A DNA stretch of 64,000 bases. Origin: Macrotrachela quadricornifera. Taxonomy: Eukaryota > Rotifera > Eurotatoria > Philodinida > Philodinidae. The notes under the pieces are model-generated. The model saw nothing but the letters and a program-made list of their open reading frames with translations, did no database searches and had not been told where the DNA came from. Shown one piece after another: positions 22,519-36,300 of this stretch (within the stretch, counting starts at the first letter, position 1; every line of letters starts with the position of its first letter). The translations under genes were made by a program, and so were the position numbers. Location: the NCBI GenBank assembly GCA_022393335.1, contig JAJEKB010020275.1, positions 304,745-368,744 on the forward strand. The letters run 5' to 3'.

Positions 22519-25500
22519 ATGATTCCAAAATTATATATAGAATATCGACAACGTTTTGGAAGCAGTTTGGAACATATTTTTCGTGGTTTTTTCACCGAAT
22601 ATGAAACACCTAAATTAGTTTTAATAAATAGTATAACATTTGCTATTTTACTTCGTATTCTACAAATAATTATTCTAACCTATTCTATATTATACTTACT
22701 TTTATATGAAAAAGGTTATCAAAAACAGGATTCAACAGTAATATCATCAGTAACACTTAAAGTAAAAGGTATCGGTTATATAGATGATGCGCAACGAAAT
22801 AGAACGCTTGTTGTTGATGGAGCAGGTCTGTTGAAACAAAACTAAAAGAAAAACTTATTAAAATAGAATAAATTTTTTATTTTAATAGATTATATTATTC
22901 CACCATCGGAAAATAATGCTATTTTTATTATGACAAATTTTATTCGAACTGATCAAACGCGTACTACATGTGCTGAAAGTGAAATATTGGATGAAGCAGT
23001 ATGTACTAATGATACTGAATGTCAAAATAGACCATTTTCACCACAAATAAATGGACGTTGGACAGGTCGATGTTTATTATCGTTAGAATCATCTATTTTC
23101 AATGAAACAACTAATACTACAAAAAAACCAAGAGGTTTATGTGAATATACAGGTAGATTTAGATTGCTATTATTAATCTTTTTTTGTATGTTAATAAGAG
23201 TATAATTTAGCTAGCAAACCTTCGATTTGTTATATGATGTTATCAAAATAGATATTGTTTCTATTTTAGTAGAAAAGGACAGTTTGACTATTATAAGAGC
23301 AAAGAATGATAAGATATTTTTTATGATAATTCGCGCAACGTCGATATTGGATTTTTCGTTCTTTTACCAATTAGATAGGGAAAGACAGGATGAAATTGAC
23401 GAGACGTTTGTTAAAGGAGTAAATATGCTAAATGATTAAATACTTTTGTAAATATACTACATGTCGACACGACACTGGAAAATAATTAAAAAAAATGTCC
23501 TTGAATTATACTTTCTATTCTTCAAAAGATTTATAGTTGGAAACTCACAATATTCTATCGATACTTTGAGTTTGGTTTTTATATATTTATTTGAAGAAAT
23601 AATTTTGTTGCTCAAGGTCTTATATATTCATCTTGACATACCTAGAAAGACCCTTTGTCAAGTATATTGTTTTATTATCTGTAAAAAATTAAAATTTTTT
23701 TATTCAAGTCATTAGTAGTACTTAAAAAAAGGCACTCTCTCTAACCATATTTGTATAGATTTAAAGCATGAACATATCTCTATTATTGGTAAAAACCTTT
23801 GAGTCATTCTATACTATACGTGTATCATTTCTTTAATAAATGGTAAAAATCATAGATGATAAATACTAATTTATTCTTATATTTATTTCTTTATTTCAAG
23901 ACTAGATCGAAGTATACAGTATATAGAGAACCTTATATGATGTAGTAGACTATCAAATAGTGCAATAGAACTAAAAGTGATTGGATGAGCATGAATGTTT
24001 CATGAGAATAAGAACACTATGAATTATGAGTTTATGGTGTTTGGCAAATTAAATTACATAGGAAAAAGCGATGTCAGGGCAACCAATTTAAAAATACATT
24101 AATGGGGGATCTAAATGACTGTAATATGTCATATGCAGCCAACATACGATTCATTTATGATACGAATAAATTACGAACCTTTATTTCTGCATCATATAAT
24201 ACAAATAAATAGAAATCATTTTTGATAAGATATATATATATTATCCACTACCGTAAAGATTCCGTGACACGACATTTCCGCGCACACGTCAAGTGAGGGT
24301 GAGGGCGGCGCGGAAGTGTCGTTTATACGTTACGCGCGGAAATGTCGTGTAACCAAAGATTCTGTTTTTTCATTATGTACATGCTGAAAAAAATATTGTA
24401 AATGGGATCTATTCTGAATGACTTGGGTTACAATCGAATATTTTTGCATATGACATATAATTATAGAAGTTGGAGCAGATTTTCTCTTATTAATGTTGTT
24501 GAGATCATCAAATTCTGCTATATACTCCATATTATATTCGATTTAACTACGCTCTACATAATACGAATTGTAGCATAGCATACTAAAATTTAAATCTTAC
24601 AGGATGGAACCAAATACGATATAATTCCCAGTGAGTAGCAGAATCTGATACTCATAACTCATTCTACAATCAAAATCTTACAGACTCTCTAGTTAGATAC
24701 CAGGTGCTATCAGACGAGTATAATTTGAATATAAAATTTTGTACAAGTGCAGAACAATATATTTAATTGAAGCCAACCATTTTTCTTTTTAGCTGTAAAT
24801 CTTGTCACTCGATTATTTCGATATCGTTAATATTCTAATCTTTTTGTTTTAAGAAATAGTTAAACCAAAAATTATTATTATTATTATTATTATTATAGGC
24901 TGGTGTCCACCTCAAAATGATCTTGCAACACCAATGCTTGTTCAAGATGTCCTTAATTTTACAATATTTATTAAAAATTCTATTGAATTTCCAACATTTA
25001 ATGTTAAACATCAAAATATAGCTGAAAATTTACGACAATGTATTTATCATCAAAAATATAATAAAAATTGTCCCATATTTAGTATTGATGATATAATGAA
25101 TAACGCTGAAGAAAATGGTACAGAACAAAAATTAATGTTACGTTATGGTGGTGTTATACGTGTTAAAATTGATTATGATTGTAATTTAGATCGAGATGTA
25201 AAATTATGTAAACCTACATATTCATTTGCTCGTCTTGATGTACCATTCCATGAAAAACCATTTTCAGCTGGTTTTAATTTTCGTTATGCTTCATATTGGA
25301 AACATAAACAAGATAGTTTTCGTACATTCACGAAAGCTTTTGGTCTTCGTTTAATAATTAGTGTTAGTGGTAAAGCTGGAAAATTTGATTTTATTACATT
25401 AACATTAAATACTGGATCATTAGTTGGAATATTTGGTTTAGCAACATTTCTTTGCGATGTTATTCTCTTTTATTTATCTAAAAATTCAAGAATTTATCGA

Positions 25501-25734
25501 GATCATGTCTTTGAAAATGTTCATTTAGGAACACGTCATGGTAGTATATCAGCAGTCTCACATAATTGTATTATGCATGATATTGATGAAAATTCAAAGA
25601 CCAAATCAAATGAACAGATAACGACACAAAATGGAATACTTCAGGATGCTACAACAACGTCTGGTAAAACAGTTGTTATACGTCCACTAACACTTATGAA
25701 TCCAGAACGATTAATAAATTCGCAAAAGATTTGA
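22519..25734 (+). CDS. P2X purinoceptor (ATP-gated cation channel)
   Basis: Three exons: 22519-22825, 22889-23152, 24899-25734; 468 residues. The cytoplasmic N-terminus has the YxTPK kinase-site motif (YETPK, 28-32). TM1 is about 33-63. The ATP-site lysines are in KVKG (81-84). The extracellular loop has a set of Cys including LCEYTGWCPP and a CNLDRDV segment. The ATP-contacting NFR (in FNFRYASYW) and the later Lys in RTFTKAFGLR are present. GKAGKFDFI leads into TM2 (about NTGSLVGIFGLATFLCDVILFYL). A long cytoplasmic tail of about 85 residues follows. All features needed for a functional trimeric ATP-gated channel are visible. Intron 2 is 1,746 nt, contains a GC-rich motif cluster (24,267-24,350), and ends in an ATT/TTA microsatellite directly before the acceptor. 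Confidence 0.93.
24267..24350. repeat. GC-rich cluster of three related 15-17-bp motifs, one inverted
   Basis: Inside P2X intron 2. ACACGACATTTCCGCGC at 24267-24283 is the exact reverse complement of 24334-24350. A third copy, GCGCGGAAGTGTCGT at 24308-24322, differs by one base from the second arm. Between them is the run GTGAGGGTGAGGG (24293-24305). The cluster is strikingly GC-rich against AT-rich surroundings. It could be a tiny transposon end pair, a protein-binding array or a hairpin. Confidence 0.6.
24870..24897. repeat. ATT/TTA trinucleotide microsatellite at a splice acceptor
   Basis: About nine ATT units run into the AG of the P2X exon 3 acceptor, replacing the usual pyrimidine tract. 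Length variation here would change the acceptor environment directly. Confidence 0.7.
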
Positions 25735-25862
25735 AATATATATATATTATTTTATATTATTAATAGAAACATTTTATGTGGAATTTTTTTACAATTTTTT
25801 TTTCTGTAAAGATCAGATAAATAAATACATATATTCTATGAAATAAATAACTGAAAATTCAT

Positions 25863-26224
25863 TTATTGTTCTAAATATTCGGCAATAAATGCATTTCGAA
25901 CTTTTATCCATTCTTCATCGGTCATACCAGCATAAACGTTATAGAAGTGATGAATAGAACGCTTTTTTATTGAAATAGTTGATTGTTGAGTGGAAGTTGA
26001 AAAAGATTCTGATGTATCAAGAAATTTATTTTGTTCATCAGCATCATCTTCGAATCGAACAATGGATGTATGTTTAATTGATTGAATTTTAGAATCTAAA
26101 AGAAAATTTTTTAGATATAAAATAATAATATAATTTTACTTTTCTGTTTCCGTAATTGTAATTGTTCATATAGTTTTTTTTGTTTTTTTGCAACTTGATC
26201 AATCCTATTGCTTTGTCGATTCAT
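25863..26224 (-). CDS. Small protein of unknown function
   Basis: Two exons (minus): 26224-26140 and 26095-25863, separated by a 44-nt intron with GT-AG ends; 105 residues. I do not recognise the family. The N-terminal half is basic and helical (NRIDQVAKKQKKLYEQLQ). The middle is Ser/Thr-rich, and the C-terminus is a folded-looking segment with GMTDEEWIKVRNAFIAEYLEQ. No signal peptide or membrane span. The ATG at 26222-26224 was chosen as the only in-frame start. The frame stays open upstream for about 50 codons without ATG, and a short out-of-frame uORF precedes it. Tail-to-tail with P2X, 128 bp apart. The typical short intron supports a real gene. Confidence 0.45.
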
Positions 26225-27344
26225 GACAAATTCATCATCATACTCTTGAGTTATTGAGGTTTCGTTTTGTACTTTTCTCTTGGTTAAAATAGAGTATTGC
26301 TCGACGACTATTGTTTTTTTTATTAATATAAGAACAACAAAACTACCAGTTGTCTTAATGTATTGAAACTTCTACAATTGGAAGCCTGTAAGATGAAAAA
26401 AGAAAATTATTAAATGTAACAATCCATATGACATTCTGCTGAGATATAATAATTGATTTTAACAACATTCACAGAGAATAAAATCTTATTTTTCTTATAA
26501 TTCCTTTCTATGTTCTTATCAATATAGAATTTTTTAATGATCAATAATTATTAATGAGAACGATAGATTTGTTAAAATGCTAAATACAAAAAAAAATATA
26601 ATGTATAAAAATAAATTTATTATTAAAATATCAAAACAATTTGTTGAATTTATTTCTCAACATATTCATTTCCCAATTGTTAGATTATTATTTATATATA
26701 GAACTCGTACAATGAATAGTATTTTATTTTTTCTCCAAACTATCTCACTACAGTGAAATCTCTATATATGAGCATCTCCTTATTCTAGACAATAGGCATT
26801 TATTTTCTGATCCCGTGGGCAATGGCAACCTATGTAAAGCGACCAACATATTATTCAGCCGGTAGCGTCATAGAACGAGAAATAAATGATGTTATGTATG
26901 CTGTGTTATGCTACACTATTATAGGACACATTTAAGAAAGAAATGAATCAACTGCGAATATTTAAAAGAAATTGTAGTATTATACAAAACGGCTCATCGT
27001 GTCTATGTTACCAGCTAGTTACATCTAATCATATTTGTACGTTTTGTTCTATTTTGATAACAAAAAAAAATGAGTTGTTAAAATGAAGAAAAAGGTCATT
27101 GTATGCAGTCATAAAATGATATTACAACAAAATATAGTGAACGCTTTTGGTCAGTCCCGATGTTACTATAGCTGTCAGTGCATTGATGTATACAAAGAAA
27201 TTATGTATTAAAGGAATATCAATAGGATAAATTCAATTTCAATATGTTCTATAAATTTTATTATTGAAAATCTATACTTTTTAAAAATTGTTAATTTCTG
27301 TGTGAGAAAAAGGCGCTATTAAATTATTCTTATTCTTAATAACA
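26225..27344. other. Intergenic region upstream of dynein heavy chain
   Basis: No gene is seen. At about 26752-26775 a CAGTGAAATCTCTATATA stretch resembles a pogo/Tigger transposon tip, but no partner end was found. The last 300 bases should hold the dynein promoter, divergent from the small unknown gene. Confidence 0.35.
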
Positions 27345-30300
27345 ATGAGTGAAAGTACTAATGAACGTGGTTCAATTTCAAGTGATATTGGTGAAATCGA
27401 AACTGTTAATGATGACATGGAATTGGAAGATCCACGTCTTCGTTTTTTTCTTACTTATCTCAATATAGTTTATGGTACAACACCAACAATATTTAAAAAA
27501 GGTTGTTTTTCTTTATCTTTCATAAATTTAATATTTTATAGAAAATAATTTATTTTCTTTTTTTAGTTATTATAAATAATGAAATAAATCGTAAAATTAT
27601 TGAATCATTTCTTGATAAATCTGATCGTAATATAATTCTTATTTTTGAAAATTCAGATTCATTAAATCTTTTAACTGAATTTCCAATACAATTAAAATCT
27701 AAAATAATCTGTTTTATTAAACGAAATGAAAATATTATTGAAAAAGATATTCCCTTAAAAAAACAAATCACTATTGCAGAATTTACACATTCATCAATTA
27801 CACAATTAAATTTATTTATAACTGAAGTAGATTTTTCTATTTTAATTAATAACTAATGGAGAATACATCAAAATTTCTCTCTTATTCTTCACTTGATTGA
27901 AGTACATCTTTGTTATCAAAAGATAGCATTTAAAATTCTGCATATAATGTATTGATTGGATCAAACATAATTCTATAATAGAATTAAATATAAAATGTAA
28001 AATTTGCTTTTCATGTTTTTTTTGTCTGAAACTTTTACTTCGTCTATTACTATCAGATCGACAAGACAATAAACAAAATTCTAGTAAAGATGACATTGTG
28101 TTTATATGTTTATGGTCAAGGACTGACAGTGGCCTTATTTTTGGAGGATGAAATAATAGATATTGAAAGATACTCTAATGAAGTCTGTTCAATAACTGGA
28201 AAATTTGACAACAAACTGTTAGAAAACGATTGAACACATTGAAGAGATAGTGCAAACTTCACACACGCATCTTTTTCTTGTATTCATTCCGAAATGTTGT
28301 TGTCCACCACATTCAGTTGATTTATATCTACTGGAGAAGAAGATTAGAGTCATTATATAAATTATAATATTTTATGAAGAATTGAAAATGCTGCTTTTTG
28401 ATAAGAAAAAATAGACGTTTTAATCAAATGAAGACTAGAGAAAAAATTTTCTCATTCATTATTTAAACACTTGTTTATTTATTAGTTTCTATGGCCAATT
28501 TTACAACGACGAAAAACAATATCCAATTGGCCTGATATTGTTACTCATAGTTGTATACAAAACATATCTGAATTAACTAATTCATTAACAATAATTAATG
28601 GAATACTTCGAGGACGAACAGTTTTACCAATACCTCACGAAATAGAATTTTTATCAAGAACAGATTATCTTCGTGTACTTAGTCAGTAAGAAAATTTTTC
28701 TTTTATTTATAAAAAAAAAAAAAGAAGATTTTTATCTACTTTTTTTTTCTTATTAGTAATAAAACATTTGATAAACGAAAAATTCGTTTATTAGAAAATC
28801 TTATAATAACATGGAAAAATCAAATTCAAACAGCAATTAAATATGATCATAATCCACCTAAAAATCAATCTTCTTTATTACCAAATATTGAGATTGATTT
28901 TTGGATAACAAGAGCAGAAAATTTACAAGAAATTCAAATACAAGTATATATTTTAAAAAATTAAATATAATTATACATAGTAATATATATTTCAAGTTAC
29001 ATTCTCCATTAGTTCGACGTATTGTTGAAGTTCTTGAAGTTTCAGGTTCAAATTATTTTTCAAGATTTCGTTCAATATTTCGTGATGTTATTCAAGCATT
29101 AGCTGAAGCACAAAATATTGCTTTATATTTAAAACCACTCATACCTATACTTGAAATATTTGAAAAAGTTCAAGATATTCAATCAATTTCATTATATTTT
29201 CATCAATTATTTCATACATTAGCTTTAACATGGGCTAATTCAATTTATTATACAAATATAAGTCGTTTTATTGGATTTTTACAACAATGGACAAATCTTG
29301 TAGTTTTAAAAGTAACAATTTTTTTTGAAAAATTAAAAAAAATGTATTTATTATTTGGTAGATTCGTGATTTACTTCAACCAAATGATTTATTTGTTGAT
29401 ACAGATTTTGATGAACCTATTCAATTAATTAATTTATCAATTGAAACATGTCTTTTCTATAAGAAATGTTATCAACATCGTAAGGAATCATTACCATCAT
29501 ATTTTAATGATCGTCAGGTACGATTTTATTCATTTTTAATCATTTTATTGTTTCTTTTTGTTATTAATTATTTAATAGATACGTTATTGGGAAATTCCAG
29601 AATCGAAAATCTTTGAACGATCTGATCATTTTATTGATCGTCTTAAAATGCTTAAAGTAAAAATGTTTTACTATATAATTTAAGTCATTGTATTCTTTTT
29701 TTTCTAAAAGAGACTAGATGTTGAAAATGATAATCTATTAGCAGGATATTACTTGTAATCTGCATAGATCTAATATTTGATAGTTATTAGCCTAATTTTC
29801 GATCTTTGACTTTTCTATAGATTATCTGTTAAAATGAAAAAAACTTTATTTTTAAATTTAATTATGAAGGATATTGTATCAACGGCACAAGAATGTTCAA
29901 TGTATGAATCAATTGAATTAGGTGGTATTGATGCTGATGAATTACAATCTATATTACAAAAAGTTATTGAAGATTTTAAATCATCATATGCTATATTTCG
30001 TGGTAAAATTTAAATTAATATTTTCTTTTCAAATATTAATATTTTTAATATAGGTTTATCTGATGATATAACTGATGAAACAAATATTGAATTTCCAAAT
30101 GCTTATAAAACATTTCGTACATCTGTATTAACTGGTGATGAACGTATTGCTAATATTCTACAACGTTTACTTCAACCATGTAATAATAATATCAAAACAG
30201 TTAATATTGATACAATCTATCGAGTTTGTTAAAATATTTGTTTTTCTTAGAATAATAATAATAAATATAGTTACTTCGTATATTTGGATCGACTTTACAA

Positions 30301-33300
30301 AGAAATCGACTTAAACAAATTATTGATCGATATATAAATATTCTTTTAACTATAATTGAAAATGCATTAAATGAAGATCAGATATTATTTGATGAATATA
30401 TAAAAGATTCAAATTCAGTATGGTTATTATCAATGCCAAAATTAATATCTGATCTTATATGGATTGAACAATTACGTCAACGTATTAAAAATCAAATAGA
30501 ACCTTTAAAAACAATTGATATTGAGTGAGAAATACTTTTTTTTATTTTTATTTTTATATAATTTAATTATTCTAGTATTAAAAATAATGATTTTTATAAA
30601 CGAATTATTGAACAAGAAGAAAATCTGGAAAAAAAACTTAATGATTTTAATGAAAATTTAAATAAACAATGGATTAGTTCATTTCAAAAAGGAAATTTAC
30701 TTCATTTAAATGAACCATTACTTCGAAAAGAAGATAAATATTATATCGTTAATATTAAATCAGAAGTAATTGAAAGCAATTTTCTTTTTTTATTTCTTTT
30801 AATTTATTTATTGAAGCTAATTACAACTTTACATGAAATTATGCGTCTTTATCAAATACCAAATTTAATTTTATCACCAGAAACTGAAGAATTTTATCAA
30901 CAAATAGATCGATTTCAACAACAATTTATTAATCTTGGTAAAAATAATATAAATAAATAATGTAAAATATTTTTTATTTAGATTATATTACAAAATCATA
31001 TCGACATATTTATGATAATGTTATTATTATTGAATATCCATTAATTCGTGAAGAATTAATTGAAATTAAAAATAAACTTGAAAAAGCAAGTACAATTATG
31101 ACATTCGATATTAATATAGGTAAATTTTAATAAGATTATCTTATAAGAAAACTCTCCAAATTATACAATCGATTTTGAATTGAAACTGTGTCCATCATGC
31201 AAGCTCGAATGAGATATGAATACAGATTATTACCTTTTCTCTATCAAGATACAACATTTCTAAATACAATGTCATCCTTTGTCTCAGAATATTCACAGTT
31301 TACTAGGTCTTAAATGATACATATCTTTCTGGCTCAAAAGCGATTGAACAGTTGGACGATTTCCTGCATTAAATAAATTATTATTTTTTTTATAAAGATT
31401 CAATGGATTTTATTCGTCAACTTCGAACAACAATTAGTGATTTTGAAGAACGTTTATTTAAAAGCAAATCAAATTTCGATGAAATACAAAAAATTCTTAA
31501 ACGTTTTATTAAAACACCTTTATATTCACGTGGTGAAACTCGACAAGATCCATTACTTATTGTATATGAAAAAGAAGATAAAGTATTAAAAAGAAATAAT
31601 GAATTAAGAGATAATGGATTACGTTTACAAGATATTCTAAAAGTATGATTAACAACCGATCAACTGATAGACACATAGATTTTGCTATTAACAATCAATA
31701 AGTAAGGAGAAAACAGGAGAAATGTCAATGATAAATTCCTTTGTTTGAGGTGTTCATAAGTATTTGTATAATGTTCCTCAATCAGATAATTCGAAAAGTT
31801 CGAATACCTTTGTTAAATATGAAAGAATTACTTTTTCATTTGCCTGATTGATGTTTCCATTACGACCTCTGCAAACATTCTTATCTACTAGAATAATGAT
31901 CAAACAATTCCGATTATTTACTATACATGTTTAAAAATCAACGAATTTAATTCATAATTTACTTTTATATGTTGAACAAAACTAATAAATAAATAATATT
32001 TTTTTTCAGCAAAATAAATGGTTATTAAAAGCTGATATTGATTCTGATAATTGGAAAGCCTATGTTGATTATGTTGATGAAATGGTTATAGAATCACTTT
32101 ATGAAATAATTGAATATAATCTTAATTATCTTCTTGAAGAATCTGATTCAACACTTAATAAACGTCCATTATTTGAAGTTCAACTTATTTTAGATGTAAT
32201 CATTATCAAAAAACAAAATTTCATTTCTTTATATTTATTTATTTTTTTTTTTGTACAGGATCTTGATTTACGTTTTAATCCAACACTTGAATTTGGTAGT
32301 GCAAATGGTCTTTATGATATAGTTGATACATTAATAGGTAATATTTTTCGACAAGCTGCTATGCTTCCTCGTCTTGCTGAACATTCCGGACAAAAACATT
32401 ATCAAGTAAAGAAGAAAAAAATAAAAGAAAAGAAATTTTTTCTCATAAATATATAATTATTATTATTAAATAGAATGATCTTGAAGATATGAAAGAATTA
32501 AATGATAAACGATTAAAAATCATGGAACGCTTACGTGATACAATGAAAGAAGCTAATGATTGGAAAGATGAAATAGAAGAAAATTCTTATTTATGGCTTG
32601 ATGATAGAAAAGAACATATGAGACAATTTCTTCTTTATGGACGTTCACTTGAAGGTTAAACACTATTTATTTATTTATAATACTAAAAAAAAATTTCGTA
32701 TATTTAAAATAGATCATGAATTAGAAAATCGTGAACATATTAAAGAAACACCACCAAATTTAATACAATTTCAAAATCAAATTGATTTATTTCAATCAAT
32801 ATATAATGATATTGATAATTGGGATCAAACATTTCTTTTTAATAGTTGGTTAAGAGTCGATGCTCGACCTATAAAACGACAATTACTTATGCTTGTTACT
32901 AAATGGATTAATTTGTAAATTTATTTTTTTATTAATTTTCTTTTTATTGAATATTTTATTTTATTTAAAATAGATATAAAAATTATTTAATTGATCATAT
33001 AACTGATTCATTAAATGAATTACAATTATTTATTAAACATGCATTAGATATGTTACAACGTCAAATAGAACCTGATAATTTAAATGATTTAATTGAAATG
33101 ATGACATTTTTAAGTCAAGTACGTGATAGACAAGAATATACAGATGATATGGCTGAACCAATTAAAGATACAATTGAATTACTTAAATCCTATGCATATG
33201 AAGTACCACAAACAATTTATGCAATGCTTGATGAATTACCTGAACAATGGATTATTATTAAAAAAATGGCAACACAAATGAAACAACATATAACACCATT

Positions 33301-36300
33301 ACAAGCAAATCAAGTTACAAATATTCGTAATCAAATTATTGATACGGAAAAAAGACAACAGGAACTTAGAGAACGATTTTTAAGAGATGCACCATTTAAA
33401 TATGATACAAAAGAACCTTATGTTGGTAAGATTTTTAAAATTAAATTTTATGATTAGTCAATGCGATGATTTTTTTTCTTTAATAATCTCCCAAATAAAC
33501 AGATAACTATTAGATGGTCAAATGAATTATTTTACCGCTGGATGCTATAGCTACCAACTTTTAGGAGAGATCTATTTGAAAAATCAATATAAAAGTAGTA
33601 CATGTCCTGTCTAACAATGGAGAGATGTGTACCATAAGCAAAATTGACTGATCACATTTGATAAATTTCAAGGTATGTGAAATCTATGTATCAGAAGGAC
33701 AAAACTTAGTGTTGTTCGAGGCAATTATAAGGTTTATAGAGACTTCCTTTCATATGGCTTGAACAGCACTATGTTTTATCCATACAATAGTGGGGTAAAC
33801 CTCTCCTAATTCATTTTTTATACCTAGATTTTATATACATTGAAATCTAAATAACTTGCTCGATGCACAGCAAAGCCAGCTCATATTTTTAATTTGTTTA
33901 TCTCTCATTGAGAATGTTCATTTAATTGACACATGGTCAATCAGTTTTATTTATAATACACGTTCCTCCATCGTTAGGAAACTCAATTTTTTATCATCTT
34001 TGAAAGTATATATAAGTTTTTGCAAAACAGTTAGATTTCACCAGATTCATAGAAAGAAAATAGAAACCTGAAGTGATGTTTTTCAAAAACTTGATTAATT
34101 TAAAAAAAATTTCAGTTTTGGAAAGACTGCTATGATTACGTGTCTTTTTACATGAAATTTCGATTGTAAGGACGCTCTTATGTCCGATAAATAGTGAAGT
34201 TATACGAATTCATTTGTTTAACGAACCTTTAGGATGTCTTATCGTTGAGATAATTATCTAAAGTTTATTGTTTTCTAGAACTTGATTCCTGGGCATTACA
34301 ATTAAATAAATTTGATGAAGAAGTTCAACAATTCACTGATCTTGCTAGTGTATTTGATATCAATATTCCTGAATATAAAATGTAATTATTAGAAAAAAAA
34401 AGAAAATTAATAAAATTTTATTATAAATAAAATCGTTTTATTTTTATAGTGTAAATATATGTCGTAAAGAAATGCGTTCATTAAAACAATTATGGGATTT
34501 AATTTATCTAATACGTTCACGTATTGATGAATGGACAAAAACACCATGGAAACAAGTTAATATTGAATTAATTGATCAAGAATTACGACAAAATTATTTA
34601 AATAAAGAATTACGTTTACTTTCAAAAGAATGTAATCAATGGAATGCTTATTATGGAATTGAAAAAGATGTTAAAAATCTTCTTGCATCATTACGTTCCG
34701 TAGGAGAATTTCGTAATGATGCTGTTAGATCACGTCATTGGGATGAATTAATGAAAGAAACAGGTGTACAAATTCATATGACAGATGATACAAGTCTTCA
34801 AGATTTACTTGTTCTTAATTTACATAAATATGAAGAAGAGGTTTTTAATTAATATTTAAATAGTCTTTTTGTTTTTGTTTAAATTAAAACAAAATCTTTA
34901 GGTTAAAAATATCGTTGATAAAGCAGCTAAAGAACAAGGCATGGAAAAAATTTTAAATGATCTTGAAAATACTTGGTATACTTTTCTATAATAAAAGAAA
35001 GGAAAAAACATTTTTATTTTTATTTTTCTAAGGTCAAATATGAATTTTCATACTGAAAAACATCCACGTACAAATGTAACACTTGTTTCAATTGATGATG
35101 ATATAGTTGTTGCATTAGATGAACATCAAACACAATTACAAACATTACTTTCATCAAAATTTATTTCACATTTTATTGATAATGTTATTACATGGAAAAG
35201 TCAAATGTCAACAGCTGATATGGTTTTACAATTATTAACAGATGTACAACGTACATGGTCAAATTTAGAAGCTATTTTTATTGGTACTGATGATATTAGA
35301 ATACAATTACCACAAGAAACTGCAGCTTTTGATAGAATTGATAAAGAATTCAAAGTTTGTTCAATTTATTTATTAAATTAAATCTCATTGTAGAATAAAA
35401 AATTTGTCGGACAAATATTTCAGATCTTCTGATATTAAAGAGAGGATAATTGAATTAAAATAAAAAAAAAGATTTTTCTTATAGATTATAGCAAAAGAAA
35501 ATGAAGCTGATTTAAATTTTATTCGTTGTACAAATCGTCCTGGTTTATATGATCAATTAGAAAAAATGAAAGATAATTTACAATTATGTCAAAAAGCATT
35601 AGAAGATTATTTAGGTATTTATTTTCTTATATCGTTTATTTTTATTATCTCTATTAATAATTTAAAAAGAAATAAAACGACTTGCATTTCCACGGTAAAT
35701 TAAATATTGACACCAAAAAAAAACCCAAAAACGATGAATAATTTAGATTTTTCTTTGTATCTGGTTCGGAATTACTTGAATTTTTATCAAATGGAAATGA
35801 ACCAGAAAAAGTTATGAGATTATTAAAAAAAGTATTTGATAGTTTAAATAAATTAGATTTACGTGAAGATAATAATGATAATAAATTAAAAATAGCATAT
35901 GCTAGTAAGATATGAAAAATTTTCTTTTACTGTTTTTTTAAAAATTTCTTTTTTAGTGTATTCCGATGATGGAGAACGAGTGAAATTTTTTAATGATTGT
36001 AATCTTGAAGGTGCAGTAGAAATTTGGTTATCACATTTATTGGATTTTCATTGTGAAACAATTAGAAATTGGCTAAGAGTCGCTGTAACTGCTTATGAAG
36101 TATGTAAAGATATATGAAATATTTTCAAAAATTTGCATAAAAAACAATATGAGTAATTCAAGAGATTGATAACTTAGATGATTATCTTATTTGCAAAATG
36201 TCCAAAACTTTAAATTCGATGATTGTGATAAAATGAAAGATTAATCAATTGGAGTTTTGAAACTAAATACAAGAATCCATTCAATTAGGATAGTGCTGAT

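Noticed and set aside
24293..24305. Interstitial telomere
   Set aside because: Only two units, and the hexamer differs from the telomere repeat reported for bdelloids.
27842..28096. Minus-strand 84-codon frame inside dynein intron 2
   Set aside because: It lies almost wholly in an intron, has no recognisable domain and its composition matches the intronic AT-rich background.
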